Below are positions 55,343-64,000 of a DNA stretch of 64,000 nucleotides, in pieces; the first letter of the stretch is position 1, and every line of letters begins with the position of its first letter. The stretch is from Calycina herbarum. Its lineage: Eukaryota; Ascomycota; Leotiomycetes; Helotiales; Pezizellaceae. The stretch lies in assembly GCA_001414485.1 (NCBI GenBank), contig LLEY01000001.1, forward strand, positions 124,001 to 188,000. The letters run 5' to 3'. The position numbers and the translations under genes were made by a program. The notes below the pieces were generated by a model. It was not told the origin of the DNA and searched no databases. It was given only the letters and a program-made list of their open reading frames with translations.

Positions 55343-56275
55343 ATGCGTTCCTCCTTTATCACCACCGGCCTTTTGGCAGCGGCCTCTGCCGTGTCAGCTA
55401 GAGAAAATGGGTGTGGACAACGCAGTATCGAGGAGTTGGTTACCAGCAATGCCTGTGGTGACAATACTCAAATCGCGGAATGCCTCAACACAGTCGACAT
55501 CTTCAAGTTGGCTGAAGTTATCCCATGCTTCGTTGACCATGGCTGCTCTGAGAGGGATGCCACTTGGTTCGCAGCAGCTTGCACATCACCAGGCCCCCGA
55601 CCGGATTTGAAGAGAAACGATGCCTTCCCAACTGGAGATAATTCAATAATGACCGCTCAAGTTATCCGCCGAGCAGACACCACTGCCGCCGCCGCAACAA
55701 CTGCTGCAACCGGTTCCAGCACCTCCTTAATTTGCTCCACCACCTATACCACCTCAGTCGAAAAATGTGCCACAAGTACCGACACCGCTGGCCATATAGG
55801 TTCAACATGCGCACAAGCAGCTGTTACGACTTCATCCTGCGCCGCTGGCATGATCTGCTTCGTCGATACTTCCGATGAAAGCAAGCGCGTCTGCATGATC
55901 CGCGACGACAAACTCTCAACCGGAGGTCTCATCGTTTCCCTCTTCTTCTCGGTCGCTCTCGTCGGCACAATTGGCTCCCTCTTCGCCATGTCTAGAATCG
56001 AAAAGAGCAAAGCAAAGCGCGACGCACGCGAACGAGCAGCACTACTTGGAGGCGACAAGAGCGCAATGCAAGATGTCGAATCTGCGAAACCATACCGAAT
56101 TGGAGGTGGAGGAGAGAGCAACGATGATGCCGATATCTCGTCAGTTCCAGCTGGTGGTACTGCCCCTCAGATCAAGCTTCACCAGGGCATCGGTGGATTG
56201 GGACAACCGGGCCATGGAGGTGATCAACATTGGTCTAACGATTATGCCCAAGGCGGCGCTGGCAACAGATTGTAA
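55343..56275 (+). CDS. Secreted/type I membrane Cys-rich protein
   Basis: 310 aa from ATG 55343; the upstream frame to 55193 is not preferred because the signal peptide begins here. MRSSFITTGLLAAASAVSAR is a clear signal peptide with an AxA-like cut. A luminal Cys-rich domain follows (CGQRSIEELV, NACGDNTQIAECLNTVD, PCFVDHGCSERDATWFAAAC). Next are an Ala/Thr/Ser-rich stalk, a second Cys cluster (ICSTTYTTSVEKCATSTDTA ... CAQAAVTTSSCAAGMICF), a membrane helix LIVSLFFSVALVGTIGSLFAM, and a cytosolic tail rich in Lys/Arg, then Gly. The Cys count recalls CFEM-like domains but the spacing does not match well. It is probably a surface protein of unknown role. Confidence 0.8.
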   Translation: MRSSFITTGLLAAASAVSARENGCGQRSIEELVTSNACGDNTQIAECLNTVDIFKLAEVIPCFVDHGCSERDATWFAAACTSPGPRPDLKRNDAFPTGDNSIMTAQVIRRADTTAAAATTAATGSSTSLICSTTYTTSVEKCATSTDTAGHIGSTCAQAAVTTSSCAAGMICFVDTSDESKRVCMIRDDKLSTGGLIVSLFFSVALVGTIGSLFAMSRIEKSKAKRDARERAALLGGDKSAMQDVESAKPYRIGGGGESNDDADISSVPAGGTAPQIKLHQGIGGLGQPGHGGDQHWSNDYAQGGAGNRL

Positions 56276-56730
56276 GGTGGTGGAAGTGTACAATAGAAAT
56301 GGGAGAATGAGAGAATGATTTTATCATGGAGTTTGCGAGGGCGTGCTCGAGTGTTATATATTTCGCATGAGTCCTTGGCACTGGGGCTTCGGGTCCGATT
56401 GTCCAGCTTTTTTCGTATAGCGATGGCGTTATTATATCCATTTCCAGGCTGCAATTTATATAAAACCCACATTTTCTTCTTATATTCCAAAAGACTCTGC
56501 CTTTTGATATCCTCGCTGGGACATGGAGAGAAACGCGGCCTATTAATTAAGGTCTAAGAAGCATGGAATCTAGGGATAGTTATGCTACAGCCTGGGCACT
56601 CAGGGGGGAGAGGATCGTGTTCATTCATTTACTAAGTAAGATGTTAGGTAGGATTGTACAGAATTTGATGATATTTCATAAGTGCCCGACAACAATAAAC
56701 AAGGTTAGTGTGAATCCCTTACCTCCCTTC
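56276..56730. other. 3' flank of the membrane-protein gene
   Basis: No coding sequence supported. Confidence 0.4.
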
Positions 56731-57880
56731 TCATCTACTCCAATAGAAGACCTGACTATCAAACAATTCGCTCAAGTCTTCATCTTCTGAGACTTCTCTC
56801 ATAAGACGAGTATTGAGATATTCCAGTGCTTCCTTTTGCAATTGTGAGGCCTCTGGGCCTTTTTCCAGTACCTGTGAAAGTTTCCACTTGGCTCGAGCAA
56901 CAAAAGTACCGGAGTTCAAATGCTGCATATTAGCCGTCCGTTGTGAAATATGTAATGCTCTTCTGAAACATCGTCTGTTTGCGTACCAAAATTTCAGCTA
57001 AACGCCAATTTCATGTCCAATTTGGAGCGACTTATATAGCTTCATTTGTGTCTCGACCCGAAAATTCCGACATGGAAAAAATGCTACCGACTTTGCACCA
57101 GGAGTCTGCTGTGGTGGGATGCTCTGATCCAAGTTCCTTCATATAGATTTGCAGCACTTCCTTGGGGAGGGCAAGTGCCTCCTCATATCGCTTTAGTCGC
57201 AATAGGAGGTTTCCCATAGTATACTTCGCCCCTTCTGGATTGTTATTTGGCTGCAAGAGGGCTTTTTGGAGTGTGGCTTCTGCCTTTTCCAGCGATCCAC
57301 TCCACAGGTAACAACTTCCTAGATTCTGCATGAGGTTGCCCATGCTACACTGCACCGCCATGCCCAATCCCTTGCAAACTTCAATGGCTTCCTTATGAGC
57401 CTTCTCTGAGTCAGTATATCTCTTCATCGCAAGAAGGACGATTCCCTGATTTGACAGAATTTTGATGTAGAGCTCTGATTTGAGTACGCTTTGGTCCGAT
57501 TTGGCAGCTTGCTCGATGTGCCAGCGTGCTTGGTGTATATCGTCCATGGCGTCTTGGAATCGATTCTCTTCTTCGCATAGACGACAGTAATAGAAGTAGA
57601 GGCGAGACATGAGGTGATGGTCTTGATTGGCAACGTTCTTCTCCACTGCTTGGGCTTTGTGAAATGTATCTTCACCAAGACCATACCGCCCAGACTCGTA
57701 CCCATAGCTGCAAGTAACGTCAGTAAGAGTTGTGAAATTGGAGAGCATGAGGTAGCTAAGGAATACAAACTCCAAAAGCTCTGCCAGACAACTAAGCATC
57801 ATTCTTGATCCTCTCTCAGATATGCCGTGGAAACATCGGTGAAGCAGGCTTTGGACGTGGCTCAAACTTTTCGCAATAAT
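56731..57880 (-). pseudogene. C-terminal remnant of a TPR-repeat protein (NLR-type C-terminus)
   Basis: The minus frame ends at 57032 and encodes tetratricopeptide repeats (SRLYFYYCRLCEEENRFQDA, LKSELYIKILSNQGIVLLAM, NLMQNLGSCYLWSGSLEKAE, YEEALALPKEVLQIYMKELG). An intron at 57710-57770 (CTGAC branch) joins LAELL to DYGYESGRYG. A last piece, 56962-56731, encodes ALHISQRTANMQHLNSGTF and KWKLSQVLEKGPEASQLQKE, typical of the end of fungal NB-ARC/TPR proteins. I could not join the two blocks in frame, because TAA precedes the plausible donor near 57035. No start codon or NB-ARC domain is present upstream, where an A+T-rich CGATA array begins. So it looks truncated and frame-damaged. Confidence 0.6.
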
Positions 57881-57950
57881 CGCCCATCTTTAGGCTGTCG
57901 TATGAATCTAAAGTCATCCCGTGGAATGAACTTGTGAATCAGACTTGGGC

Positions 57951-58068
57951 ATCGATATATCGATACCAGTATCGGGGGGGTCTACGATAGTTATCGGTAT
58001 CGAGTAATATTCTACGATAATATATCGAATATATCCGATATTATCGATACTATATCGATAATCGAGGT
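57951..58068. repeat. Dense TATCG/CGATA palindromic array
   Basis: About fourteen copies of TATCG or CGATA in 118 bp, several overlapping as TATCGATA, with irregular spacing. It separates the TPR remnant from A+T-rich sequence. Confidence 0.75.
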
Positions 58069-58715
58069 CATGTAACTAGGAAATAGTTAATCCGAGCCGA
58101 GAGCTAATAAGAACATAGTATCATACAAATACTACTAATTCTTATAGATACTAGTTATACTATAATAGTCTATATTTAATAAAATACAAAGCTCTCTATT
58201 TACTACGTTACTTATAATTAAAAATTAAAAATAGACATTATCACGTTTTTGACACGTGAGTAAGCTGCTTAAGAAGAGAGGTTCCTACTTTTCTAAATAT
58301 AACTTTCTAAATATTTTTAATTAATATAACCTTTTATCTTTAGTACTTTTAGAGATTTAGTCTTTATAAAGTAATTTAACTTCTTTTAAAGACTAAATTT
58401 TACTCTATAATTATAGTAAAATAGCTATAACGTGGTTTATCAGGACCTGGCGCATATCAGGACCTGGCGTACTTTTCCTTGGCATTTAACTTTGAATATT
58501 AATAAATTAACTATAACTACTTAGAATCCGAAGAATCAGACATATCTATATCTATTTAACAAGTTCGTGTATTATAACCAGCTTTTCCGTAAGTGCTATA
58601 ACGCCGTCTAGACGATTACCCCTCCTTCTTATTACCCCCCTCTATACGTAAGTTGTGTCGTACTTGCTCGTTAACGTCCTTTTGAGTTAAAAGATCTTAG
58701 ACATCCTCTACTATT
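58069..58715. other. A+T-rich sequence, RIP-like, left of the retrotransposon
   Basis: Very A+T-rich with abundant TpA, and no gene. A 15-bp direct repeat, TATCAGGACCTGGCG, occurs at 58438-58452 and 58455-58469. Confidence 0.5.
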
Positions 58716-59124
58716 GTGATGGCCAGCTATTGATGGAATTGCCGAGCCATCGGAACAGCCAAGAATACGTACCGAGTATGGTACGGCATAGATGGTTTCG
58801 GAATTGTCAGAGCCGAATCGGTACGGACTTTTGTTATTATCCAGCCCTCTTATATATAGATGCCCTTACTCTCTCTTAAGGAAAGACCAATTTGGTCTTT
58901 TCCTTCGTATCAGAGCCTAGTATTCGGATATGTCATTCTATCGAACGCACTTCCATATGCCTCTTTTGTAGTAGTATCCGTTTCGTACCGTTACATTAAA
59001 AGACCAAATTCGACTCCGCCGGGGACGGCCTATTATAATATCTCACTCGAGCACGCCGGCGTACCTGCTTCGAATTCGATTCGGCCTAGATCCGGATCAG
59101 TACATCGACAACCTCAAATAGCCA
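58716..59124 (+). repeat. Candidate 5' LTR
   Basis: Proposed from TG (TGTGATGG) to CA (AATAGCCA), 409 bp, with a TATA-like TATATATAG at about 58852. It is followed by GGTAATCAGAGACC as a possible primer-binding site. The 3' LTR is outside the window, so the borders cannot be confirmed. An alternative primer-site-like TCGTATCAGAGCC lies inside it near 58905. Confidence 0.35.
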
Positions 59125-59361
59125 GGTAATCAGAGACCACCTAGACAGCCAGTAACACCGGGGTTTGGTGTCTAAACAGTCAGCTAGTAAAATCGTAGGC
59201 GATTCTTACATCAATAGGAGTAGACTACGCTGAGTACTCCTGAGACTCCTAATAACCCTCTCCGTGTAGGGATTGCTACACAAGATACGGACAGTCGACG
59301 ATATACAGTCACCCGGAAGGCTCCCGAATCTACCCCTTAACCCCCCCGAACGGCATACGAT

Positions 59362-60729
59362 ATGCCAGAACAAGGAGAGACCCCAGGTCCCTCCAAAGCT
59401 CCGCTTAAGAGCGTTGAGCAACCTACCAGGGAAGCCAGTAGACCCCCCTCCGAAAGGTCTACGAACCGCACTCGCACGCCCAAAAACAAAAGGTCCCAGA
59501 AAGGAAAGCAACCTGCTCGAAACCCCAAAGACAACCGAGACTTTTCCAATGCGGACGAGATGCGGGGCGTAGTACAAGGCTTGGAAGAAAAACTTCAAGA
59601 TAACAACGATCGGTTCATACAGTTGGAATCAATTATAAGCGAACTCAGGAATCAAATCAGAGACCCTCAACCTCAACGATCCCGATCCGAGAACGACCCT
59701 CCTTCCCTTCCAAGTCCTACACCAGACCTCTTTCGCTTAAGGGATCCTGCCCCTGATGCCTTCCCTCGACGGCAGACCACCCTACTCGACCCCGAAGGTA
59801 GTCCGAATCCCATCCGACCCGCGAAAAGCAAGATCACAGAAAAGATTGAACCCTTGGATGACGGCACATCACCCACATACCGACAATGGAAGATATCGGT
59901 ACGCGACAGACTACTAGTGAATGCCGATCATTATAATACAAGCCCGACTCGAAAGGCCCTTATATGGGGAACAACTACTGGACTCGCCAGGAACTACCTT
60001 GAGCCCAGATATGAGTCCGAATCGATTCATATTGCTTTCCACGATTATCAAGATATGATTGAACTTTTGGATTCATATTTCTTGACCGGATACGAGACAG
60101 AGGATGCACGGAACGCCTTCCAGGCCTTGCAGATGGGTGGAAAGGATCACGCTGGAGAAACGTTTGCTGACTTCAGAGGTCGCTTTTCGAGTATGGCCAT
60201 ACTCGGAGGGATACCAGAGTCAGAACGGTTCTTCTACATGTGGGAAAAGATTACACCACAGCTACGAAACTCAGCCGCTGCACTCAAGAGACGTTGGAAC
60301 CATAACTTCGTCGAAATGGTGGCAGATCTTCTAGCCTTGGATAAGGAAAAACGCCGAAACGCTGAGTTATACACAGCTAATACGACTAAGCCAGTCGGTA
60401 CAACCACTTCGGTCAAAAGGACTGCCTTTCAACCCTCATCCAGTACAACACCGAAACCCTCCCTACCCGTACGAGGATCCTTCCCTACCGTTCAGACCAC
60501 TTCCCGAACTTTCAAACCTACCTCGACTCCTGAACGCCAAAAGACTACGGATCGAGTCCCAGCTGGTGCAACGTGTCACCACTGCGGTAAGCCCGGACAT
60601 TACAAACCCGATTGCCCTCAGCTACCCAGCATCAAAGAGATAGTCCAGGAAGTGGACGAAGATGACACACAAGTCCCCGTAGAGTACCCCGATTCAGTCC
60701 CGGATCAGGGGGAAAACGAGGCGGCCTAG
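59362..60729 (+). CDS. gag: Gag polyprotein of the Ty3/gypsy element
   Basis: 455 aa; forms the virus-like particle and binds RNA. The N-terminus is a basic, Pro/Arg/Thr-rich disordered stretch. It is followed by a coiled coil (QGLEEKLQDNNDRFIQLES) and the retrotransposon gag core around residues 165-345 (YRQWKISVRDRLLVNADHYN, YETEDARNAFQAL, FADFRGRFSSMAI). A single CCHC zinc knuckle, CHHCGKPGHYKPDC, lies near residue 402. The frame ends at TAG 60727-60729, about 60 nt after the pol frame opens in the -1 phase. Confidence 0.92.
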   Translation: MPEQGETPGPSKAPLKSVEQPTREASRPPSERSTNRTRTPKNKRSQKGKQPARNPKDNRDFSNADEMRGVVQGLEEKLQDNNDRFIQLESIISELRNQIRDPQPQRSRSENDPPSLPSPTPDLFRLRDPAPDAFPRRQTTLLDPEGSPNPIRPAKSKITEKIEPLDDGTSPTYRQWKISVRDRLLVNADHYNTSPTRKALIWGTTTGLARNYLEPRYESESIHIAFHDYQDMIELLDSYFLTGYETEDARNAFQALQMGGKDHAGETFADFRGRFSSMAILGGIPESERFFYMWEKITPQLRNSAAALKRRWNHNFVEMVADLLALDKEKRRNAELYTANTTKPVGTTTSVKRTAFQPSSSTTPKPSLPVRGSFPTVQTTSRTFKPTSTPERQKTTDRVPAGATCHHCGKPGHYKPDCPQLPSIKEIVQEVDEDDTQVPVEYPDSVPDQGENEAA

Positions 60730-63700
60730 GTAAAGACTCCTTCCTGGGCCTACGCAAATGTGACCTATCAAACCTTGATCTTTCCAGCCTTATAGGAGGA
60801 AACCAATTCCTTATGGATACGACCCTTAGTATGCACGGATGCGGTGTCAAGTTACGAGCTTTGATGGATACAGGAGCGAACGGTTTTCTATTCTTGAATC
60901 GACCTTTAGCCCTACGACTAGCCCAATCACTGGGATTGCAGATTCAAAATTTACCATACTCGGTGCCTGTTCGTGGATACGACAGTAGTATCAAGAGTAA
61001 GGCAACGCGGTTTATACGGCTACATCTGAACCTGGATGGACGTCGTATCCGTAACTGCCCCTTTGTCGTCCTGAATCTCGGACAACAAGACTTAATTATC
61101 GGAAACAAATGGTTGAAACACTTTAAAATTCTCCTTGACCCCGCTAGGAATCAACTCATTTGGCCAGCCGAAACCCCACCGACTCCTTACTTCGGAAAGG
61201 AGATCTTACTTTCTTTAACTTCTGGCCGGATCCAGAAGCCTCATTTGAATATACAGTCGGATGCGAATGGAAGGGATCACGCTCTCTATCAAGACGAAAA
61301 ACGACGGAAGAAGGGTGAACTCTTGGCTGAGTTATCACTGTCATCTACGACTCTGACTCCCAACCTTTCTGCCTCCGACTCTGGTCTGAATCCCCTCCGA
61401 CCTGCAAGTACAGCCCAGACGGATCAGACCACACACTCATTTATTAGCGAGATAAGTGCGAATGCTTTGCATTTTGATATGAAACGACCCGATACCGAGT
61501 TCTTTATGACCAGCATCTACGAATTGGATCGGATTATCGAAGAGAAGTCAGCTCTGCCTATGGACGACGCTGAGACCATGGATCTGATACGGTCCCGACT
61601 CCCTAAATGTTATTTCTTGTACCAAGATGTATTCTCAAAGGCAGCCTCGGACAAACTTCCTCCTCACCGCAAATATGATCACAAAATCACCTTGAACGAA
61701 CCACTTCCCACCTCCTACTCCCCGCTGTATCGACAGTCAACCGCAGAGCTACAAGCGACGAAAGAGTACCTTATCGATAATTTAAATAAAGGATTTATCG
61801 TCAACAGTAATAGTCCTTTCGCCTCACCAGTACTCTTCGTCAAAAAGCCCAATAGCGATAAGCTACGGTTCTGTATCGATTATCGGAAGCTTAATGCTCT
61901 CACCCGAAACGACCCCTACCCGATTCCTCGTATCGACGAACTCCTTTCGAGAATAAGGAAAGCCAAGATCTTTACCAAGTTGGATATACGACAAGCCTTC
62001 TACCGTATCCGAATGGACCCCGACTCGGAAGAGATGACCACGTTCAGGACTAGGTATGGAATGTACAAATGCAAGGTCCTTCCTTTTGGACTCTGTAATG
62101 GACCCGCTACCTACCAACGTTATATGAACGACGTCTTGATCGAATATCTGGATGACTTCTGTATCGCTTACCTAGACGATATATTGATTTATTCGGACAG
62201 TATCGAAGAACATGAGGAACAAGTTAGGAAGGTCCTGAATCGGCTCCGAGAAGCAGGACTCCAAGTGGACATCAAGAAAAGCGAATTCAGTGTCACCCGA
62301 GTCAAATATCTCGGTTATATATTGACTACGAAAGGACTCGAAGTAGACCCCGAGAAAGTGGAACCTCTACGCAACTGGGTCCGACCTAGCACCGTAACGG
62401 GTGTAAAGTCCTACCTAGGCTTTTGTGGTTTCTATAGACAATTTATCAAGAACTTCGGCAAAATCGCAAAACCTCTGACCACTATAACGCGCCCTTCTGA
62501 GCCGTTTCGGTGGACACCCGAATGCGAGAAAGCCTTCGAAGAATTACGGACCCAGCTACTCTCAGTTCAAGCTTTATACCACTTCGACCCCGAACTTGAT
62601 ACGAAGCTGGAGACAGACTCTTCTGATGGAGTAATAGCAGGTGTATTCTCCCAACAACACGGTGATCGGTGGTATCCTATAGGTTTTTACTCCCACGTCC
62701 TAGTCGGCCACGAAGCAAATTGGGAAATCCACGACAAGGAATTGTTTGCAATCATCGAAGCGTTCAAGAAGTGGAGGCCTGAACTCATGTCGTGTCAGAG
62801 CCGTATCGACGTATACTCGGACCACAGATCCTTGGAATACTTCATGACAACCAAGCTGCTCACGGCTAAGCAAGTACGATGGATGGAATTCCTATCCGAC
62901 TTTAATTTCCAGATCCGATTCACGTCTGGAATGACAAATCAAAAGGCGGATATCCTAACCAGACGCGAGCAAGACATCAAAATACAGGATCAGGTCAAGT
63001 TGGACAGCCGCTCGCGTACCCTTTTCGGACCTGTCAGGTTAGACCCCCGAATCAACGCCGACCTTGCTCAGACCTTTTTACAAAAACAAGCGACATCCAT
63101 TAGTACGATTCAGCTGGATGTCATACCAGAATATGGGTCGGACCTGATTCAGAGGCTAAAGGCAGACAATATACAATCCTTCCAGGAAGAGCGTGGCCAG
63201 CTCAAGAACGGTTACACCATCTCGCCAGACAATTTACTCCTATTTAGAGGACGGCTTTGCGTCCAAAGGAACACCGAACTCTGTACGAATCTGATCCGAG
63301 AAGTCCACGACCAAGTATCCAGTGCTCACCCAAGTGCCCGAAAGACATACCAGTTGTTGGCTCCCGCCTACTACTGGATCGGCATGGGTTCGGACTGTAA
63401 AATGTACGTGGCCAACTGCCGAGCGTGTAGATACTCTCATCCTCGACAGACCAAACAACAAGGGTTTCTTCACCCACTACCAGTTCCCGATTACCCGATG
63501 CAGCATTTGTGTATGGATTTTAAGTCCTTTCCAAAAGACAAACACGGATATGACGCTATACTAGTATTCATCGACCGCCTCGGAAAGGATTCGGTATCTA
63601 TTCCCTGCTATTCCACGACCGACGCCAGAGGATTGGCTCAACTTTTCATACAATGGATCTATCGTTTTGGACACTGTCCCGAATCGATTACGTCTGATAG

Positions 63701-64000
63701 AGGACCTCAATTCGTCTCGGCTTTTTGGACGGAATTCTGTCGTATTATCGGTGTCAAGCTTAAGCTCTCTACAGCTTACCATAAACAAACAGATGGTCAG
63801 ACAGAGATTATGAACCGATATATCGATCAGAGGCTGAGGCCTTTCGTGACCTACTATCAGGATAATTGGAGCGAGTTGATCCCTCTGATGGACCGAGTAC
63901 AAATGACCCTCCCGCACTCCTCGATCGGTATGACCCCTTATCGGCTCAAGTTCGGACTCGATTCGAGAAGCTCGTGGGACTGGAATACCCCAAAGACTTC
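60666..64000 (+). CDS. pol: Pol polyprotein (PR-RT-RNase H-IN), partial
   Basis: Open frame in the -1 phase relative to gag, opening after a stop at 60663 and running off the right edge. Protease: ALMDTGANG (60864 region). Reverse transcriptase: FVKKPNSDKLRFCIDYRKLN, DIRQAFYRI, FGLCNGPATYQ and the catalytic YLDDILIY (62168 region). RNase H: LETDSSDGVIAGVFSQ, with E and D positions in HDKELFAIIEA and YSDHRSLEY. Integrase: a zinc-binding H-H-C-C region (HDQVSSAHPSARKTY ... CRACRYSH) and DDE residues at CMDFKSF, TSDRGPQF and the E of TDGQTEIMNR. No internal stop is seen over 3.3 kb. A chromodomain, if present, would lie beyond the edge. No ATG near the start suits independent initiation except MDTTLSMHG at about 60822, so expression as a fusion is likely. 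Confidence 0.92.

Larger units (their letters stand above)
58716..64000 (+). mobile_element. Ty3/gypsy LTR retrotransposon, 3' end outside the window
   Basis: A candidate 5' LTR is followed by gag with a CCHC knuckle. A pol frame follows in the order protease, reverse transcriptase, RNase H, integrase, which is the gypsy order. Both frames are open to the window edge. The element has balanced base composition, unlike the A+T-rich flank, so it is younger than the decayed repeats around it or has escaped RIP. Confidence 0.9.

Noticed and set aside
60690..60729. Canonical -1 slippery site for gag-pol
   Set aside because: The G/A run is out of phase with the X XXY YYZ rule in the gag frame.

Overview
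The window is filamentous-fungal nuclear DNA (Ascomycota, Pezizomycotina; gene content and style fit a Leotiomycete such as the Botrytis/Sclerotinia group, but that placement is an inference). The evidence is: short introns of about 46-80 bp with GT...AG ends and CTAAC/CTGAC-type branch sites; genes coding on both strands with small intergenic gaps; and fungal families such as HET, fungal APH-like kinases, I78 inhibitors and a chromodomain-type Ty3/gypsy element. Gene models below were spliced by hand, and every model marked as complete stays in frame.

Layout. 1-5 kb is accessory: a HET-domain gene fragment split by a 221-bp MITE, an intact fungal APH-like kinase, and a second HET fragment with a nonsense codon. 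5.9-19.4 kb is housekeeping: ornithine decarboxylase with a spliced leader, a WRN-type 3'-5' exonuclease divergent from LSM5, a small membrane protein, phosphatidylinositol synthase and transketolase. 21.4-23.6 kb holds five direct copies of an unusual tRNA-like RNA gene, with a sixth intact copy and a decayed seventh at 37.0-37.6 kb on the other strand. 24-36.4 kb carries a small conserved protein, a long coiled-coil protein, a C2H2 zinc-finger regulator with a MITE in a long intron, and an MFS transporter. 37.9-46.3 kb carries a Cys-rich small ORF, a Dus4-type tRNA-dihydrouridine synthase, a small secreted protein and a 952-residue zinc-finger protein. 46.3-53.5 kb is gene-poor with decayed inverted-repeat elements. 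53.5-57.9 kb has an I78 peptidase inhibitor, a Cys-rich type I membrane protein and a TPR-protein remnant. 58.7 kb to the right edge is a Ty3/gypsy retrotransposon with open gag and pol frames, cut by the window end.

The genes are independent eukaryotic units, not operons. Shared themes are core metabolism (polyamines, pentose phosphate, phosphoinositides), RNA metabolism (LSM5, Dus4, the tRNA-like array) and self-recognition/accessory genes (HET and TPR remnants) at the transposon-rich edges. The most novel signal is the tRNA-like RNA family. Its copies share a 7-bp acceptor-like stem, D arm, T arm, Pol III A and B boxes and a T-run terminator. The anticodon region is replaced by about 110-160 nt of conserved extra structure, with base changes that preserve pairing.
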